From positions 434,001 to 498,000 of the forward strand of contig NZ_CP151979.1 in the NCBI RefSeq assembly GCF_038593265.1: DNA of 64,000 bases. The letters run 5' to 3'. A program made the position numbers and the translations under genes. The DNA comes from Ureibacillus sp. FSL W7-1570 (GTDB taxonomy: Bacteria > Bacillota > Bacilli > Bacillales_A > Planococcaceae). Shown piece by piece: positions 44,487 through 54,554 of this stretch; the first letter of the stretch is position 1; each line of letters opens with the position of its first letter. Under the pieces are notes generated by a model. That model was not told the origin of the DNA. It saw only the letters and a program-made list of their open reading frames with translations, and searched no databases.

Positions 44487-44660
44487 ATGGCAAAGAAGAA
44501 AGAAAAACCATTGGACCGGGAAGAATACGGTTACGGATATGATTTAAGCCCGGATGATTTAGATGTAATCGGCCAAAACGAGAAAGCAAAAAAAGAAAAC
44601 CAGAATGAAAATAAGGGAAAGCCGTCCAGCAAGCAAAATCCGTCCATCTTAAATGAATAA
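44487..44660 (+). CDS. Small hydrophilic protein, unknown function
   Basis: A 57-residue, Lys/Glu/Asn-rich protein (MAKKKEKPLDREEYGYGYDL at the start, LSPDDLDVIG in the middle). The GGAGGTGACC site before the ATG at 44487 is excellent and there is a terminator after it, so this is probably a real gene. The Tyr/Gly patch and disordered charged tail are reminiscent of small acid-soluble or spore-associated proteins, but no family is recognised. Confidence 0.65.
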   Translation: MAKKKEKPLDREEYGYGYDLSPDDLDVIGQNEKAKKENQNENKGKPSSKQNPSILNE

Positions 44661-44673
44661 AAGACGTTTAAGG

Positions 44674-44723
44674 AAAATCGCAGGCCTTACAAGAAAAAAG
44701 TACGATGGGCTTGCGATTTTTTT
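44674..44723 (+). terminator. Rho-independent terminator
   Basis: AAAATCGCAGGCC pairs with GGGCTTGCGATTTT (one G-T), followed by seven T. Confidence 0.8.
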
Positions 44724-44813
44724 CATACTTGTTTTCGATTTTTCTCGATAAAAAGTTCTAAAATCCCTTATCTTTTCTTAAAGTATAACAATGAAAGATA
44801 AGGGAGAGGGTAC

Positions 44814-45698
44814 ATGGAAATTGATGGTGTATTTTCAGGCGGTGGAATAAAAGCGTTTGCCTTTGTCGGTGCCTATCAAGTGTTGACGGAAAAGGGATTC
44901 ACCTTTAAAAGGGTAGCCGGAACAAGCGCCGGCTCAATTGTCGCAGCTTTTATCGCAGCGGGTTACACAGTAAAAGAGATCGAAAAGGCACTGGAAGAAT
45001 TGGACACGAAATCGTTATTGGATCCGCCGAAATATTCTAAAACTCTTCCCTTTTTGAAATGGCTCAATCTTTATGTCCGATTAGGATTGTACAAAGGAAA
45101 AGCTCTTGAAAAATGGTTGTGTAAAAAACTGGCGGAGAAAGATGTATATACATTTGGAGACTTGCCCCACGATACGTTGAAAGTCGTTGCATCAGATTTA
45201 ACAAATGGCCGGATGATTGTGCTTCCCGATGATCTGCATTTGTATGGAAAAGATTGGAGAGAATTTTCGGTCGCCAAGGCATTAAGAATGAGCTGCGGAA
45301 TACCATTTTTCTTTGAACCTGTAAGATTAAACAATGGGAATGGGGATTCCGTTTTTGTCGACGGAGGCGTGTTAAGCAATTTCCCTTTGTGGATCTATGA
45401 TAATGGGAAAAGGATCCGTCCTTTATTGGGGCTGAAGCTCAGCAGTCCAGCCGCGGAAATTCCTCCCCAAAAGATAAATAACGGATTGAATTTATTTGAG
45501 GCATTGTTTAAAGCCATGATGAACGCCCACGATAACCGCTACATTTCCAGAAGACACGAAAAGAACATCATATTCATTCCGGTGGAGCACATCCATGCAA
45601 CCCAATTCGACCTGGACGAAGAAGCGAAGGAACATTTGATCCAATTAGGCAGATCAAAAACGGAACAATTTTTAAAAAGTTGGCTGCCAGTTGTATGA
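44814..45698 (+). CDS. Patatin-like phospholipase (YqhO-like)
   Basis: A 294-residue patatin-fold lipid hydrolase with a Ser-Asp dyad. The oxyanion loop is FSGGGIKAFAFVGAY, the nucleophile elbow GTSAGSIVAAF and the Asp motif VFVDGGVLSNFPLW. Substrates are probably membrane lipids or fatty-acyl esters. GGGAGAGGGTAC precedes the ATG. It sits in an accessory cluster between sodA and the PBP gene. Confidence 0.88.
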   Translation: MEIDGVFSGGGIKAFAFVGAYQVLTEKGFTFKRVAGTSAGSIVAAFIAAGYTVKEIEKALEELDTKSLLDPPKYSKTLPFLKWLNLYVRLGLYKGKALEKWLCKKLAEKDVYTFGDLPHDTLKVVASDLTNGRMIVLPDDLHLYGKDWREFSVAKALRMSCGIPFFFEPVRLNNGNGDSVFVDGGVLSNFPLWIYDNGKRIRPLLGLKLSSPAAEIPPQKINNGLNLFEALFKAMMNAHDNRYISRRHEKNIIFIPVEHIHATQFDLDEEAKEHLIQLGRSKTEQFLKSWLPVV

Positions 45699-45762
45699 CA
45701 TTCACATAAAACAATCATTTTTTGAAATACTAAAAAATAAAAAAACGGATGGAGTGGTTGTT

Positions 45763-46182
45763 ATGCCAAAAACAGATCGAGAAATCGCAGAAAAAATATT
45801 GAATGATAATCTGGTGGGGACAATGGCGACCATCGAGGGAGATAAGCCCCATTCCCGGTATATGGCGTTTTATAATGATAATTTTACATTGTACACAGTT
45901 ACCAAAAAAGACACGCATAAAGTGGAGGAACTTTCAAAAAATCCTTATACCCACATTTTAATCGGTTATGACGGCAAAGGATTTGGAGATTCCTACTTGG
46001 AAATTGAAGGCAGGGTGGAAGTGTCTTCCGATGAAGGAATGAAGGAGAAAGTTTGGAATAAAGTGTTAAGATTTTGGTTTGATGGACCGGATGATCCGAA
46101 CATGGTGGTATTAAAAATCGTCCCTTCACAAATAAAAATAATGAATTCAAAAGGGAAAGACCCAAAAATTATTCAATTATAA
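45763..46182 (+). CDS. Pyridoxamine-5'-phosphate-oxidase-fold (general stress protein 26-like) protein
   Basis: A 139-residue split-barrel flavin-binding-type protein: EKILNDNLVGTMATIEGDKP, HSRYMAFYNDNFTLYTVT, then PYTHILIGYDGKG. Members of this group bind FMN, FAD or haem and often respond to stress; activity is not predicted. The start is ATG at 45763, 7 nt after GGAGTGG; the frame is open upstream into the patatin gene but without a site. Confidence 0.8.
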   Translation: MPKTDREIAEKILNDNLVGTMATIEGDKPHSRYMAFYNDNFTLYTVTKKDTHKVEELSKNPYTHILIGYDGKGFGDSYLEIEGRVEVSSDEGMKEKVWNKVLRFWFDGPDDPNMVVLKIVPSQIKIMNSKGKDPKIIQL

Positions 46183-46242
46183 TTTTTTTGAATAATGTTA
46201 TATATGAATCATGATTTAATAGCCATGGTATATCATGAAAAC

Positions 46243-46278
46243 AAATTATCATCCAAATATGGATGGTAATTTATTTTT
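46243..46278 (+). terminator. Rho-independent terminator of the PPOX-fold gene
   Basis: AAATTATCATCC pairs with GGATGGTAATTT (one T-G), followed by ATTTTTTC. The following 46279-46546 is very AT-rich with TATAAT at 46505-46510 as a likely -10 box for the next gene; nothing else is seen. Confidence 0.7.
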
Positions 46279-46546
46279 TCTAATTTTTAATAAGCGAAGG
46301 TTCACAAAAATGCCATTGATTTTCAATAAAAAATGAATTTTTTGGGAAAAATAATAAAAAAATTTTTTGTAGTTTTTTATAAAATATTATCATCTAATCT
46401 GCTTTTGTAATTTATTTTTGTTATTTTTCAAAGTTTTGTTCCGCTTTTTCTTTTATTTGAAGAAAAATCACTTACTAAAAAGTAGCTTTTTTTTCATATT
46501 TTTCTATAATATATAGGTGGAGGTGTAATTGGAAGGGGGACATCGA

Positions 46547-48163
46547 GTGCTAGAAACGAAATTGGAAAAAGAGAATTTATTTTTTTGGCTTTGCAGAATC
46601 GGCGAACAGTTCCAAACGGCCTTCCTCGTTTTAGATACTGTTAATCATCGTATTTTATATGCCAATAACATATTTACGGAATTAACAGGATACATAACAG
46701 ATGATGTGAAAAATCAAACCTTTGAATCTATTTTACAGTTTGGCTCCACGGATTGGAACAGTAAAAGGGAAGTGTTATGCCGGAGGAAAGATGGAAGTGC
46801 TTTGTTGATTGATGTATTGCGTCAACCGTTTTTTGATGATGAAGGAAACCACATATTTGATGTAATGATCTTTCATGAAAAGAATCATAAGATTCCAAAT
46901 CAACTGGAATACATAGATCCAATTTCCGGATTAACCGACTACGAATTTTTCTTAAATCAATTGCAGAAGAAAATCGGGAAGAATACAACGGGCTTTGTGT
47001 TGTTGATACAGCCGACAAATTACCTTCAAATCATCCATTTTTTAAAGAATGCCCAGCTCTCTTTATTGCAAAAGGAAATCGAAAAGAGGATACGCAGCGA
47101 ATTATCCGATATCGAAATCATCATTTCCAAAACTTCCGAAGCATCTTTAATTGTTTTCGGAATTTGCCATGAGGATAAAATTGAGCATTATACAAAAAAA
47201 TTGTCAGAAATAAAGAACCAATCATTTATTATTAATCAAATGGAGTTATTTATCTCTTTCAATATTGGCGTGGTCTCATTAAGTTATTTCACAGGGAATA
47301 TCCATGAATTGGTGCATTTTGCGGATATTGCCTTGAATGTGGCCAAAAAATCCCCCGGCAATACCATTGTATCTTACAAAGAAGAGTATGGAATCGAAAT
47401 TGAAAAAACAATGGAACTTCAAAACGAGTTGATTCGGGCAATTCAAAATAGGGAAATCGCTGTGCATTTGCAGCCAAAAGTGAAAATTGGAACCGGTGAA
47501 GTGGAAGGCTTCGAAGCGCTTGCCAGATGGCATTCCAAACTGTTGGGGGTTGTTTCACCCACCGTATTTATTGAAGTGGCGGAATCTCTGGGGCAAATCA
47601 AAGAGCTCGATTCCCTTATCATTGAACAAGTTCTTCAATGGCTCAGAAAGAGAAAAGAGAGAAATCAGCGTTTATATCAAGTGGCGGTCAATATTTCACC
47701 TTCCCATTTTTACACACCGACATTTGTTGAAGATTTAATCGGGTTGACAAATCTATATGGTATTGACCCGAAATATTTGAAACTGGAAATTACAGAAAGC
47801 ATTTGTTTGGTTGATATTGAACGGGCAAACTCGATATTGCAAAGTTTGCAGAAGTTTGGTTTTGAAAATTCTGTCGATGATTTCGGAGTCGGGTTTTCAT
47901 CATTAAGCTATTTGATGAATCTTCCCATTTCCGAAATTAAAATTGCCCGGAACTTTGTGAATAAAGTGCATGATGATAAAGGAAGAATCATTGTCCAGTC
48001 GATCATCCAAATGGCAAAAAATATGGGGTTGCATACAGTAGCTGAAGGAATAGAAACAAGGGAACAACTCCAATTAATACATAAAATGGAATGTCCGACA
48101 GCCCAAGGTTTTTATTTCTATAAACCGATGCCAATTGAGAATGTGGATCAATTAATAAAATAA
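46547..48163 (+). CDS. PAS-degenerate GGDEF-EAL phosphodiesterase
   Basis: A 538-residue protein. A PAS domain (about residues 15-125, FLVLDTVNHRILYANNIF), a GGDEF-like domain with the signature lost (about 130-275) and a C-terminal EAL domain with FEALARWHS, VNISPSHF, LEITES, VDDFGVGFSSLSYL, EIKIARNF and AEGIETREQ. The EAL catalytic residues look intact, so c-di-GMP hydrolysis is likely, with the GGDEF part regulatory. The start is GTG at 46547, 7 nt after GGGGG; the TTG at 46529 is an alternative. Confidence 0.88.
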   Translation: MLETKLEKENLFFWLCRIGEQFQTAFLVLDTVNHRILYANNIFTELTGYITDDVKNQTFESILQFGSTDWNSKREVLCRRKDGSALLIDVLRQPFFDDEGNHIFDVMIFHEKNHKIPNQLEYIDPISGLTDYEFFLNQLQKKIGKNTTGFVLLIQPTNYLQIIHFLKNAQLSLLQKEIEKRIRSELSDIEIIISKTSEASLIVFGICHEDKIEHYTKKLSEIKNQSFIINQMELFISFNIGVVSLSYFTGNIHELVHFADIALNVAKKSPGNTIVSYKEEYGIEIEKTMELQNELIRAIQNREIAVHLQPKVKIGTGEVEGFEALARWHSKLLGVVSPTVFIEVAESLGQIKELDSLIIEQVLQWLRKRKERNQRLYQVAVNISPSHFYTPTFVEDLIGLTNLYGIDPKYLKLEITESICLVDIERANSILQSLQKFGFENSVDDFGVGFSSLSYLMNLPISEIKIARNFVNKVHDDKGRIIVQSIIQMAKNMGLHTVAEGIETREQLQLIHKMECPTAQGFYFYKPMPIENVDQLIK

Positions 48164-48180
48164 GCCAAAGGGTTTATGCG

Positions 48181-48206
48181 GAGAGGAGAAAAACTCCTCT
48201 CTTTTT
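48181..48206 (+). terminator. Rho-independent terminator of the EAL gene
   Basis: GAGAGGAG/CTCCTCTC with an AAAAA loop and five T. Confidence 0.85.
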
Positions 48207-48330
48207 GTTTGAAATGAAACCTTTAAAATATAGGAACCGTCACAAATGCTGAAGGAATTTTCTTTTTAATCAAAAGGTAAAGTGCTATACTAAAGAGCAT
48301 GGATGAGCTTCGTTGAAAAGGAGGGTGCCG

Positions 48331-50532
48331 ATGCGGAAGCTGTTAAAGAAATCAAACAACAAAGGAGATTCTCGTACGAGCCTTTCATTTCGAATGAACG
48401 TTCTGTTTATTTCGATTTTTATTTTGTTCTCGATTTTAATATTGCGTTTAGGTTATTTGCAAATTGTTAAAGGGGAAGAATACGTTCTGGAAGTGCAAAG
48501 AACGGAGGAAGTATCGGTTAATACGAGTTCACCCCGTGGAAGAATTTACGATCGGTACGGAAGAATTCTGGTCGATAATGAGCCCCAAAATGCCATTACA
48601 TATACAAAATTTCCAAACACCAAACAAGAAGAAATGATTGAAGTGGCTGAGAAATTGGCGAAGTTGATCGACCAACCGACCAATCGGGTAACCCTTCGCG
48701 ACAAAAAAGATTTCTGGATTATGAAAAATAAAGAAAAAGCCTATAAGAAAGTATCCAAAGAGGAAGAAAAGAAAATAAGGGAAAAATTTGAGGACGATAA
48801 AGAAGCGCAAGCTGAAATAGATCAGCTGGTGAGAGACCGTATCACGGACGAAGAATTGGCGGAGCTTTCCGATTTTGATTTGGAAGTGTTGGCGATTTAC
48901 CGTGAAATGTCTTCAGGATATAATTTATCGCCACAGATTATCAAAAGCGAAAATGTATCCGATGAAGAATTTGCCCGCGTTTCTGAACGGTTATTCGAAT
49001 TGCCGGGAGTCAATACGACAACCGATTGGAAAAGGGTTAAATTGAGCTCGTTGGCGGTTTTGGGCAGAACAACAGTTCCAAGCAAAGGGATTCCGAAATC
49101 CCAATTATATCATTATTTGGCCCGTGATTATTCCCGTAATGACCGGGTAGGGGAAAGTTATTTTGAATCCCAATATGAAGAATTGCTGCAAGGCCGAAAA
49201 TCTGTCGTGAAAAATATTACGAACAGAAAAGGCGAAGTGATTGATACGGTTACAACCTTCGATGGTGAACCAGGAAAGGATTTAGTCACAACCATCGATA
49301 TTGAATTGCAGGCAGCAGCGGAAAAAATTGTGGAACAAAAATTGCTTGAAGCGAAATCGAAAGGCGGCTCTTCCCTATTAGATCGCGCTTTCTATGTCAT
49401 GATGAATCCGAAGACCGGCGAAATCCTTGCAATGGTCGGCAAAAAAATTGAGAAGGACCCTGATACAGGAAAAACATATGTAGCAGATTATTCCTACGGC
49501 ACATTTACAACGGCTTATGAAGTGGGGTCGACTGTAAAAGCAGCCACTTTATTGATGGGGTATAAAGAAGGGGTCGTTAAACCGGGTACGAGATTAATCG
49601 ACCAACCGATCAAACTTGCCGGAACAGATCCCAAAAGTTCCATCTTTAACAGATCGGGAAGTATTCCAATGAATGATTTGACAGCATTGGAACGTTCTTC
49701 AAACTCCTATATGTTCCAAGTTGCCATGAAAATCGGCGGACTTAATTACCGGTATAATATGTCGTTGAAATCATTAAGAGACGATACTTTGCAAAGAATG
49801 AGAAACGGCTATGCCGAATTTGGTCTTGGCGTTAGAACAGGAATCGATTTGCCAAATGAATTCGCAGGATTCCAAGGAGAGATGGATACGCCAGGTAAAA
49901 TATTGGACTTGGCAATCGGACAGTTTGATACGTATACGCCTTTGCAATTGGCCCAATATATTTCAACGATTGCCAATGGCGGATATCGGGTACAGCCAAG
50001 ACTATTGAAAGAAGTCCGGGAGCCATCTGAAGATGGAAAAACGTTGGGTCCCCTTGTTGAAGAAGTTCAACCGAAAATCTTGAACCGGCTTTCAAATCCC
50101 GAAGATGAAGTCAATTATGTGAAACAAGGGCTACGCAGAGTATATGTCGGCAATCAAGGGACAGCCCGCACTGCATTTGCCAATGCTCCTTATACAGCAG
50201 CGGGGAAAACAGGTACAGCGGAGGTTGTTTACTATGGACCTTTGCGGGAAAAATGGAGAACTCGTACAATAACGTTGACCCATGTTGGCTTTGCGCCTTA
50301 TGAAAATCCGGAAGTTGCTTATGCCGTAGTGATTCCATGGGTGACGACAGGCGATACTTATACATCCTACAATAACCAAATTGCCCGTGAAATATTGGAT
50401 AAGTATTTCGAATTAAAATATAAATATGAAAGTAACAAAATCACTGATCAAACAGTCAACAAAGAAATATTACCTCCAACAACGGACGAAAAAATTGATG
50501 AAGATACAGAAGAAAAAGTTGTCAATGAATAA
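48331..50532 (+). CDS. pbpA: Class B penicillin-binding protein (PbpA/PBP2-like transpeptidase)
   Basis: A 733-residue peptidoglycan transpeptidase for cell-wall elongation. An N-terminal membrane anchor (FRMNVLFISIFILFSILIL), a PBP dimerisation domain (SPRGRIYDRYGRILVDNEP) and a transpeptidase domain carrying S-x-x-K (VGSTVKAATLL), S-x-N (ERSSNSYMF) and K-T-G (AGKTGTAEVVYY). The charged C-terminal tail is probably extracytoplasmic. The ATG at 48331 follows AAAAGGAGGG; the TTG at 48313 does not. Its place before pstS matches B. subtilis pbpA. Confidence 0.92.
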   Translation: MRKLLKKSNNKGDSRTSLSFRMNVLFISIFILFSILILRLGYLQIVKGEEYVLEVQRTEEVSVNTSSPRGRIYDRYGRILVDNEPQNAITYTKFPNTKQEEMIEVAEKLAKLIDQPTNRVTLRDKKDFWIMKNKEKAYKKVSKEEEKKIREKFEDDKEAQAEIDQLVRDRITDEELAELSDFDLEVLAIYREMSSGYNLSPQIIKSENVSDEEFARVSERLFELPGVNTTTDWKRVKLSSLAVLGRTTVPSKGIPKSQLYHYLARDYSRNDRVGESYFESQYEELLQGRKSVVKNITNRKGEVIDTVTTFDGEPGKDLVTTIDIELQAAAEKIVEQKLLEAKSKGGSSLLDRAFYVMMNPKTGEILAMVGKKIEKDPDTGKTYVADYSYGTFTTAYEVGSTVKAATLLMGYKEGVVKPGTRLIDQPIKLAGTDPKSSIFNRSGSIPMNDLTALERSSNSYMFQVAMKIGGLNYRYNMSLKSLRDDTLQRMRNGYAEFGLGVRTGIDLPNEFAGFQGEMDTPGKILDLAIGQFDTYTPLQLAQYISTIANGGYRVQPRLLKEVREPSEDGKTLGPLVEEVQPKILNRLSNPEDEVNYVKQGLRRVYVGNQGTARTAFANAPYTAAGKTGTAEVVYYGPLREKWRTRTITLTHVGFAPYENPEVAYAVVIPWVTTGDTYTSYNNQIAREILDKYFELKYKYESNKITDQTVNKEILPPTTDEKIDEDTEEKVVNE

Positions 50533-50536
50533 TTGG

Positions 50537-50563
50537 CCGCAGCACGATTGCTGCGGTTTTTTT
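50537..50563 (+). terminator. Rho-independent terminator of the PBP gene
   Basis: CCGCAGC/GCTGCGG with a 6-nt loop and seven T. Confidence 0.9.
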
Positions 50564-50619
50564 ATTTGCCATGTTTCCCCGGATTCCTACCGCTTTATTC
50601 TTTTATTAAAGTTTCGAAA

Positions 50620-50658
50620 TTTACAATTTCTTAACATTGGGTTTATATCCTTTCAATA
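50620..50658 (+). promoter_or_regulatory. Pho box (PhoP-binding direct repeats) of the pst operon
   Basis: Four hexamers at exactly 11-bp spacing: TTTACA, TTAACA, TTTATA and TCAATA. This matches the PhoP consensus of TT(A/C/T)A(C/T)A-type repeats separated by about 5 bp. A likely -10 box, TAAAGT, lies at about 50668. It indicates activation during phosphate starvation. Confidence 0.85.
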
Positions 50659-50717
50659 AACGGACGATAAAGTGGGAAATGTAAGGAAAACTGGATGAAA
50701 GATGGGGGAGATCGAGG

Positions 50718-51683
50718 ATGAAAAAATGGAAATACGTATCATTGACGGCCGTTTTAGGTTCGGCTCTATTATTGGGAGCTTGTGCAGGGACTTCCAATGA
50801 AGAAGCTGAAAACTCAGGCAATTCGGCACAACAAAAGGAAAACGGAGAAGGACAAATCACAGGTTCCGTGATGGGGGATGGATCATCGACAGTCGCCCCG
50901 ATTACAGAAGCGCTGGTGGAAGAATATGCTGCTGTGCAACCGAATGTACAAGTCTCTGTCGGTGTATCAGGAACCGGCGGAGGTTTTGAAAAATTCATTG
51001 CCGGTGAAACGGATTTTTCGAACGCGTCACGGGATATTAAAGAGGAAGAAGCGGCGGCTTTGAAGGATGCGGGCATTGAATATACGAAATTTGAGATTGC
51101 TTATGACGGGATTACAGTTGTCGTGAATTCGGAGAACGACTGGGCCACTGATTTGACGATCGATCAATTGAAAAAAATTTGGATTGAAGACGGAACTAAG
51201 AAAAAGTGGTCAGATATCGATCCATCATGGCCGGATGAAGAAATCGTATACTATGCGCCGGGAACAGACTCAGGCACCTTTGACTACTTTGATGAAATCA
51301 TTTTGGATGGAGAAGATTTGGTCCGCTCAGCACAATTATCGGAAGACGACAATGTGATTGTTCAAGGCGTTGTTTCTGATAAAAATGCGATTGGATTTTT
51401 TGGCTATGCTTACTACCTGGAAAATAAAGACAAACTAAAAGCCGTTAGTGTCAATGGTGTGGAACCAACCAACGAAACCATCGAAAATGGGGAATACATT
51501 CCGCTTTCGCGTTCATTATATGTTTTTGTCAATGATGGGAAAGTCAAAGAAAATAAAGCTTTCTTTGATTTTATGAAATTTTCATTGGAAAACGCGGGGG
51601 ATATGGCAGAAGCGGTCGGTTATGTTCGATTGCCGGATGAGAAATACGAAGAAGGGCTAAAAAGGTTGGAAGAATTAAAATGA
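50718..51683 (+). CDS. pstS: Phosphate ABC transporter, binding lipoprotein
   Basis: The signal peptide ends in the lipobox LLGAC; the mature protein is a 300-residue phosphate receptor. Phosphate-binding segments are GDGSSTVAPITEAL, SGTGGGFEKFIAGETDF, SNASRDI and GTDSGTFDYFDE, with PLSRSLYVFV near the end. It is the first gene of pstSCAB behind the Pho box. A GGGGG site precedes the ATG. Confidence 0.95.
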   Translation: MKKWKYVSLTAVLGSALLLGACAGTSNEEAENSGNSAQQKENGEGQITGSVMGDGSSTVAPITEALVEEYAAVQPNVQVSVGVSGTGGGFEKFIAGETDFSNASRDIKEEEAAALKDAGIEYTKFEIAYDGITVVVNSENDWATDLTIDQLKKIWIEDGTKKKWSDIDPSWPDEEIVYYAPGTDSGTFDYFDEIILDGEDLVRSAQLSEDDNVIVQGVVSDKNAIGFFGYAYYLENKDKLKAVSVNGVEPTNETIENGEYIPLSRSLYVFVNDGKVKENKAFFDFMKFSLENAGDMAEAVGYVRLPDEKYEEGLKRLEELK

Positions 51684-51749
51684 TTGTTTGGAATGTTTCG
51701 GGTGGAAGGAATCCCGCACTTTTCCTGCGCAAACAAAAAGGGGGGATGA

Positions 51750-52694
51750 ATGGTGCAAAGGTCAGGAAACGGACAATCAATCCAACAATTGATAGCGAAG
51801 AACCAAAAAAGAACGTTCAAAAACATCATTGAAAAAGGGATGCCTTTATTCTTTATCATGGCGGCACTCATTTCAGTGATCACCACATTGGGAATTGTAT
51901 TCACATTGATCTTTGAAACGATAGAATTTTTCAAAAGGGTTTCCATCGTTGAGTATTTATCCGGTACGGAATGGTACCCATTTTCCGGAAGCAACCCAAC
52001 TTTCGGTGTTTTGCCGCTCGTTTTGGGAACGTTAAAAGTCACTATCATCGCAATTGCTGTGGCAGTCCCCCTTGGATTGGCGGTCGCCATTTATTTAACT
52101 GAATATGCGACGGACCGGACCCGTCGGATCATAAAACCGATTTTGGAAGTGCTGGCAGGGGTTCCAACCATCGTCTATGGTTTCTTTGCATTAACCTTTG
52201 TCACGCCGGTATTGCAGACCATCATTCCGTCGTTGAAGTTATTCAATGCGCTCAGTCCGGGGATTGTGGTGGGGATTATGATATTGCCGAGCATCATTTC
52301 TTTGTCAGAAGATGCCATGAGTTCCGTGCCCAATGGCATTCGGGAAGGAGCACTTGCACTTGGGGCGACAAAGCTCGAAGTCTCATTAAAAGTCGTCCTG
52401 CCTGCAGCGTTATCCGGTATTATGGCATCCATCGTATTGGGAATATCCAGGGCAATCGGCGAAACCATGATTGTCTCCCTTGCAGGGGGTGCTACACCGA
52501 CTTTCGATTTTAACATCACCGGTTCCATCCAGACCATGACGGCCTATATCGTGCAAGTTTCTTCAGGGGATGCCGGTTTTGGAACAACGATCTATTATTC
52601 GATGTATGCGGTTGGATTTACCTTATTTATTTTCACATTAATGATGAATCTGGTCGCCCACTATATTTCGAAACGCTTCAGGGAGGAATATTGA
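51750..52694 (+). CDS. pstC: Phosphate ABC transporter, permease
   Basis: A 314-residue membrane protein with six helices and the EAA loop (REGALALGATKLEVSLKVVL). AVAIYLTEYATDRTRR and GVPTIVYGFFAL are PstC/PstA-type segments. GGGGGG precedes ATG 51750 with short spacing; the adjacent GTG is an alternative start. One base separates it from pstA. Confidence 0.93.
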   Translation: MVQRSGNGQSIQQLIAKNQKRTFKNIIEKGMPLFFIMAALISVITTLGIVFTLIFETIEFFKRVSIVEYLSGTEWYPFSGSNPTFGVLPLVLGTLKVTIIAIAVAVPLGLAVAIYLTEYATDRTRRIIKPILEVLAGVPTIVYGFFALTFVTPVLQTIIPSLKLFNALSPGIVVGIMILPSIISLSEDAMSSVPNGIREGALALGATKLEVSLKVVLPAALSGIMASIVLGISRAIGETMIVSLAGGATPTFDFNITGSIQTMTAYIVQVSSGDAGFGTTIYYSMYAVGFTLFIFTLMMNLVAHYISKRFREEY

Positions 52695-52695
52695 C

Positions 52696-53577
52696 ATGGT
52701 GAAATATACCGATGAGACAATCGTAATGAAGCGTATACAAACCCGTTTGAAATGGAATAAAGTTTGGAAAAGGATTTTTTTCCTTGCGACGATGTTTGCC
52801 TTATTCATCCTTGTCGTATTAGTAGGAAGAATAGTTTTACAAGGAATCGGATACTTCGATTGGGATTTCTTTAATCAGTATGCTTCCCGTTTCCCTGAAA
52901 AAGCGGGAGTAAAAGCTGCCTTCATCGGTTCGATCTTGTTGATGCTCGTTGTGGCTCCAACTTCCATTATTCTCGGAGTGGCTACAGCAATTTATCTGGA
53001 AGAATATGCGAAGAAAAATAAATTAAATGATTTGATTCGTACCAATATTTCCAACTTGGCTGGTGTACCTTCCATTGTTTTCGGTTTATTGGGTTTAACG
53101 ATTTTTGTACGGATGTTCGGTTTAGGAAAAAGTGTCCTGGCAGCAGGATTAACGATGAGTTTATTGATTCTGCCCATCATTATCGTTGCTGCACAGGAAG
53201 CGATCCGGGCCGTTCCGAATGAGCAGCGGGAAGCTTCTTATGCGATGGGGGCGACGAAATGGCAGACCATCAGCCGTGTGGTGCTGCCGGCTGCCATCCC
53301 CGGAATTCTGACGGGAAGCATTTTGGCGTTATCCCGTGCTATCGGGGAAACAGCTCCATTGGTCGTCATTGGAATCCCGGTAATTGTACATTTCTTGCCA
53401 GACAGCTTATTGAGTGAATTTACCGCTTTGCCGTTGCAAATTTACGATTGGGCAAAGCGCCCCCAAGAAGAGTTTCAGCATGTGGCCGCCGCAGGAATCA
53501 TCGTTTTGATGATGGTCCTCATCTTGATGAATTCAATTGCGGTGTATATCCGAAATAAATTCCAAAAACGATATTGA
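52696..53577 (+). CDS. pstA: Phosphate ABC transporter, permease
   Basis: A 293-residue permease with six helices, [31 protein letters not shown] and an EAA loop with [17 protein letters not shown]. It pairs with PstC as the membrane channel. AGGGAGG overlaps the pstC stop and precedes the ATG. The C-terminus abuts pstB. Confidence 0.93.
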   Translation: MVKYTDETIVMKRIQTRLKWNKVWKRIFFLATMFALFILVVLVGRIVLQGIGYFDWDFFNQYASRFPEKAGVKAAFIGSILLMLVVAPTSIILGVATAIYLEEYAKKNKLNDLIRTNISNLAGVPSIVFGLLGLTIFVRMFGLGKSVLAAGLTMSLLILPIIIVAAQEAIRAVPNEQREASYAMGATKWQTISRVVLPAAIPGILTGSILALSRAIGETAPLVVIGIPVIVHFLPDSLLSEFTALPLQIYDWAKRPQEEFQHVAAAGIIVLMMVLILMNSIAVYIRNKFQKRY

Positions 53578-53591
53578 GGATGTGGGAAAAT

Positions 53592-54440
53592 ATGGTGCAA
53601 ACGGTAATCAAAATGGAAAAGAAGACTGGCGGTATCGGAATAATGGAGAATCCGGGTGAGCGTCAAAATTTACATTCCATCGAGCGGATTTCGGTATTCC
53701 GTACGAACCATTTTAATCTATGGTACGGCAAACATCATGCGTTAAAAGAAATCAATTTGGCCATCAATGAAAATGAAGTGACGGCCATCATCGGTCCGTC
53801 CGGCTGCGGGAAATCCACCTTTATTAAATCATTGAACCGCATGGTGGAGCTTGTTCCGGCAGTGAAAACGGGTGGTGAAATATTTTATCGGGGGCGCAAT
53901 ATTTTTGATGAAGGGTTTGAAGTGGAAGAACTGCGCACAAAAGTCGGGATGGTCTTTCAAAAGCCAAATCCTTTCCCGAAATCCATTTACGATAACATTG
54001 CATACGGTCCAAGAATCCATGGAATAAAAAACAAAAAAATACTGGATGAGATTGTGGAAAAGTCGTTGCGCAAAGCAGCGATTTGGGAGGAAGTAAAAGA
54101 TCGGCTTCACCACAACGCTTATGGATTATCCGGTGGGCAGCAGCAGCGTCTATGTATTGCGAGATGCCTGGCGATCGAACCGGATGTGATTTTGATGGAT
54201 GAGCCGACATCTGCTCTCGACCCGATTTCCACATTAAAAATCGAGCAACTGATACTGGAATTAAAGAAGAATTATTCCATCATCATTGTGACCCATAATA
54301 TGCAACAAGCGGCCCGCATTTCCGACAAAACCGCCTTTTTCTTAAATGGGGAAGTGGTGGAATATGGCCGTACGGAACAAATATTTTCAACACCAAAAGA
54401 CCAGCGTACGCAAGATTATATCTCCGGCCGTTTCGGTTAA
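53592..54440 (+). CDS. pstB: Phosphate ABC transporter, ATP-binding protein
   Basis: A 282-residue ABC ATPase: Walker [40 protein letters not shown], signature [15 protein letters not shown] and Walker [14 protein letters not shown], the PstB hallmark set. The start is uncertain; ATG 53592 is chosen, while TTG 53574 (overlapping the pstA stop) or ATG 53580 are possible. No phoU gene follows. Confidence 0.93.
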   Translation: MVQTVIKMEKKTGGIGIMENPGERQNLHSIERISVFRTNHFNLWYGKHHALKEINLAINENEVTAIIGPSGCGKSTFIKSLNRMVELVPAVKTGGEIFYRGRNIFDEGFEVEELRTKVGMVFQKPNPFPKSIYDNIAYGPRIHGIKNKKILDEIVEKSLRKAAIWEEVKDRLHHNAYGLSGGQQQRLCIARCLAIEPDVILMDEPTSALDPISTLKIEQLILELKKNYSIIIVTHNMQQAARISDKTAFFLNGEVVEYGRTEQIFSTPKDQRTQDYISGRFG

Positions 54441-54554
54441 AGGTGAATCGGCCTTTGAATCACTGAAGTTATGTGCAAATAATATAGTGAACGATAATTT
54501 TTCAAAAGAGTTTTATTGAATAATCAAAAAATTTATAATAAAATATTTTCAACA

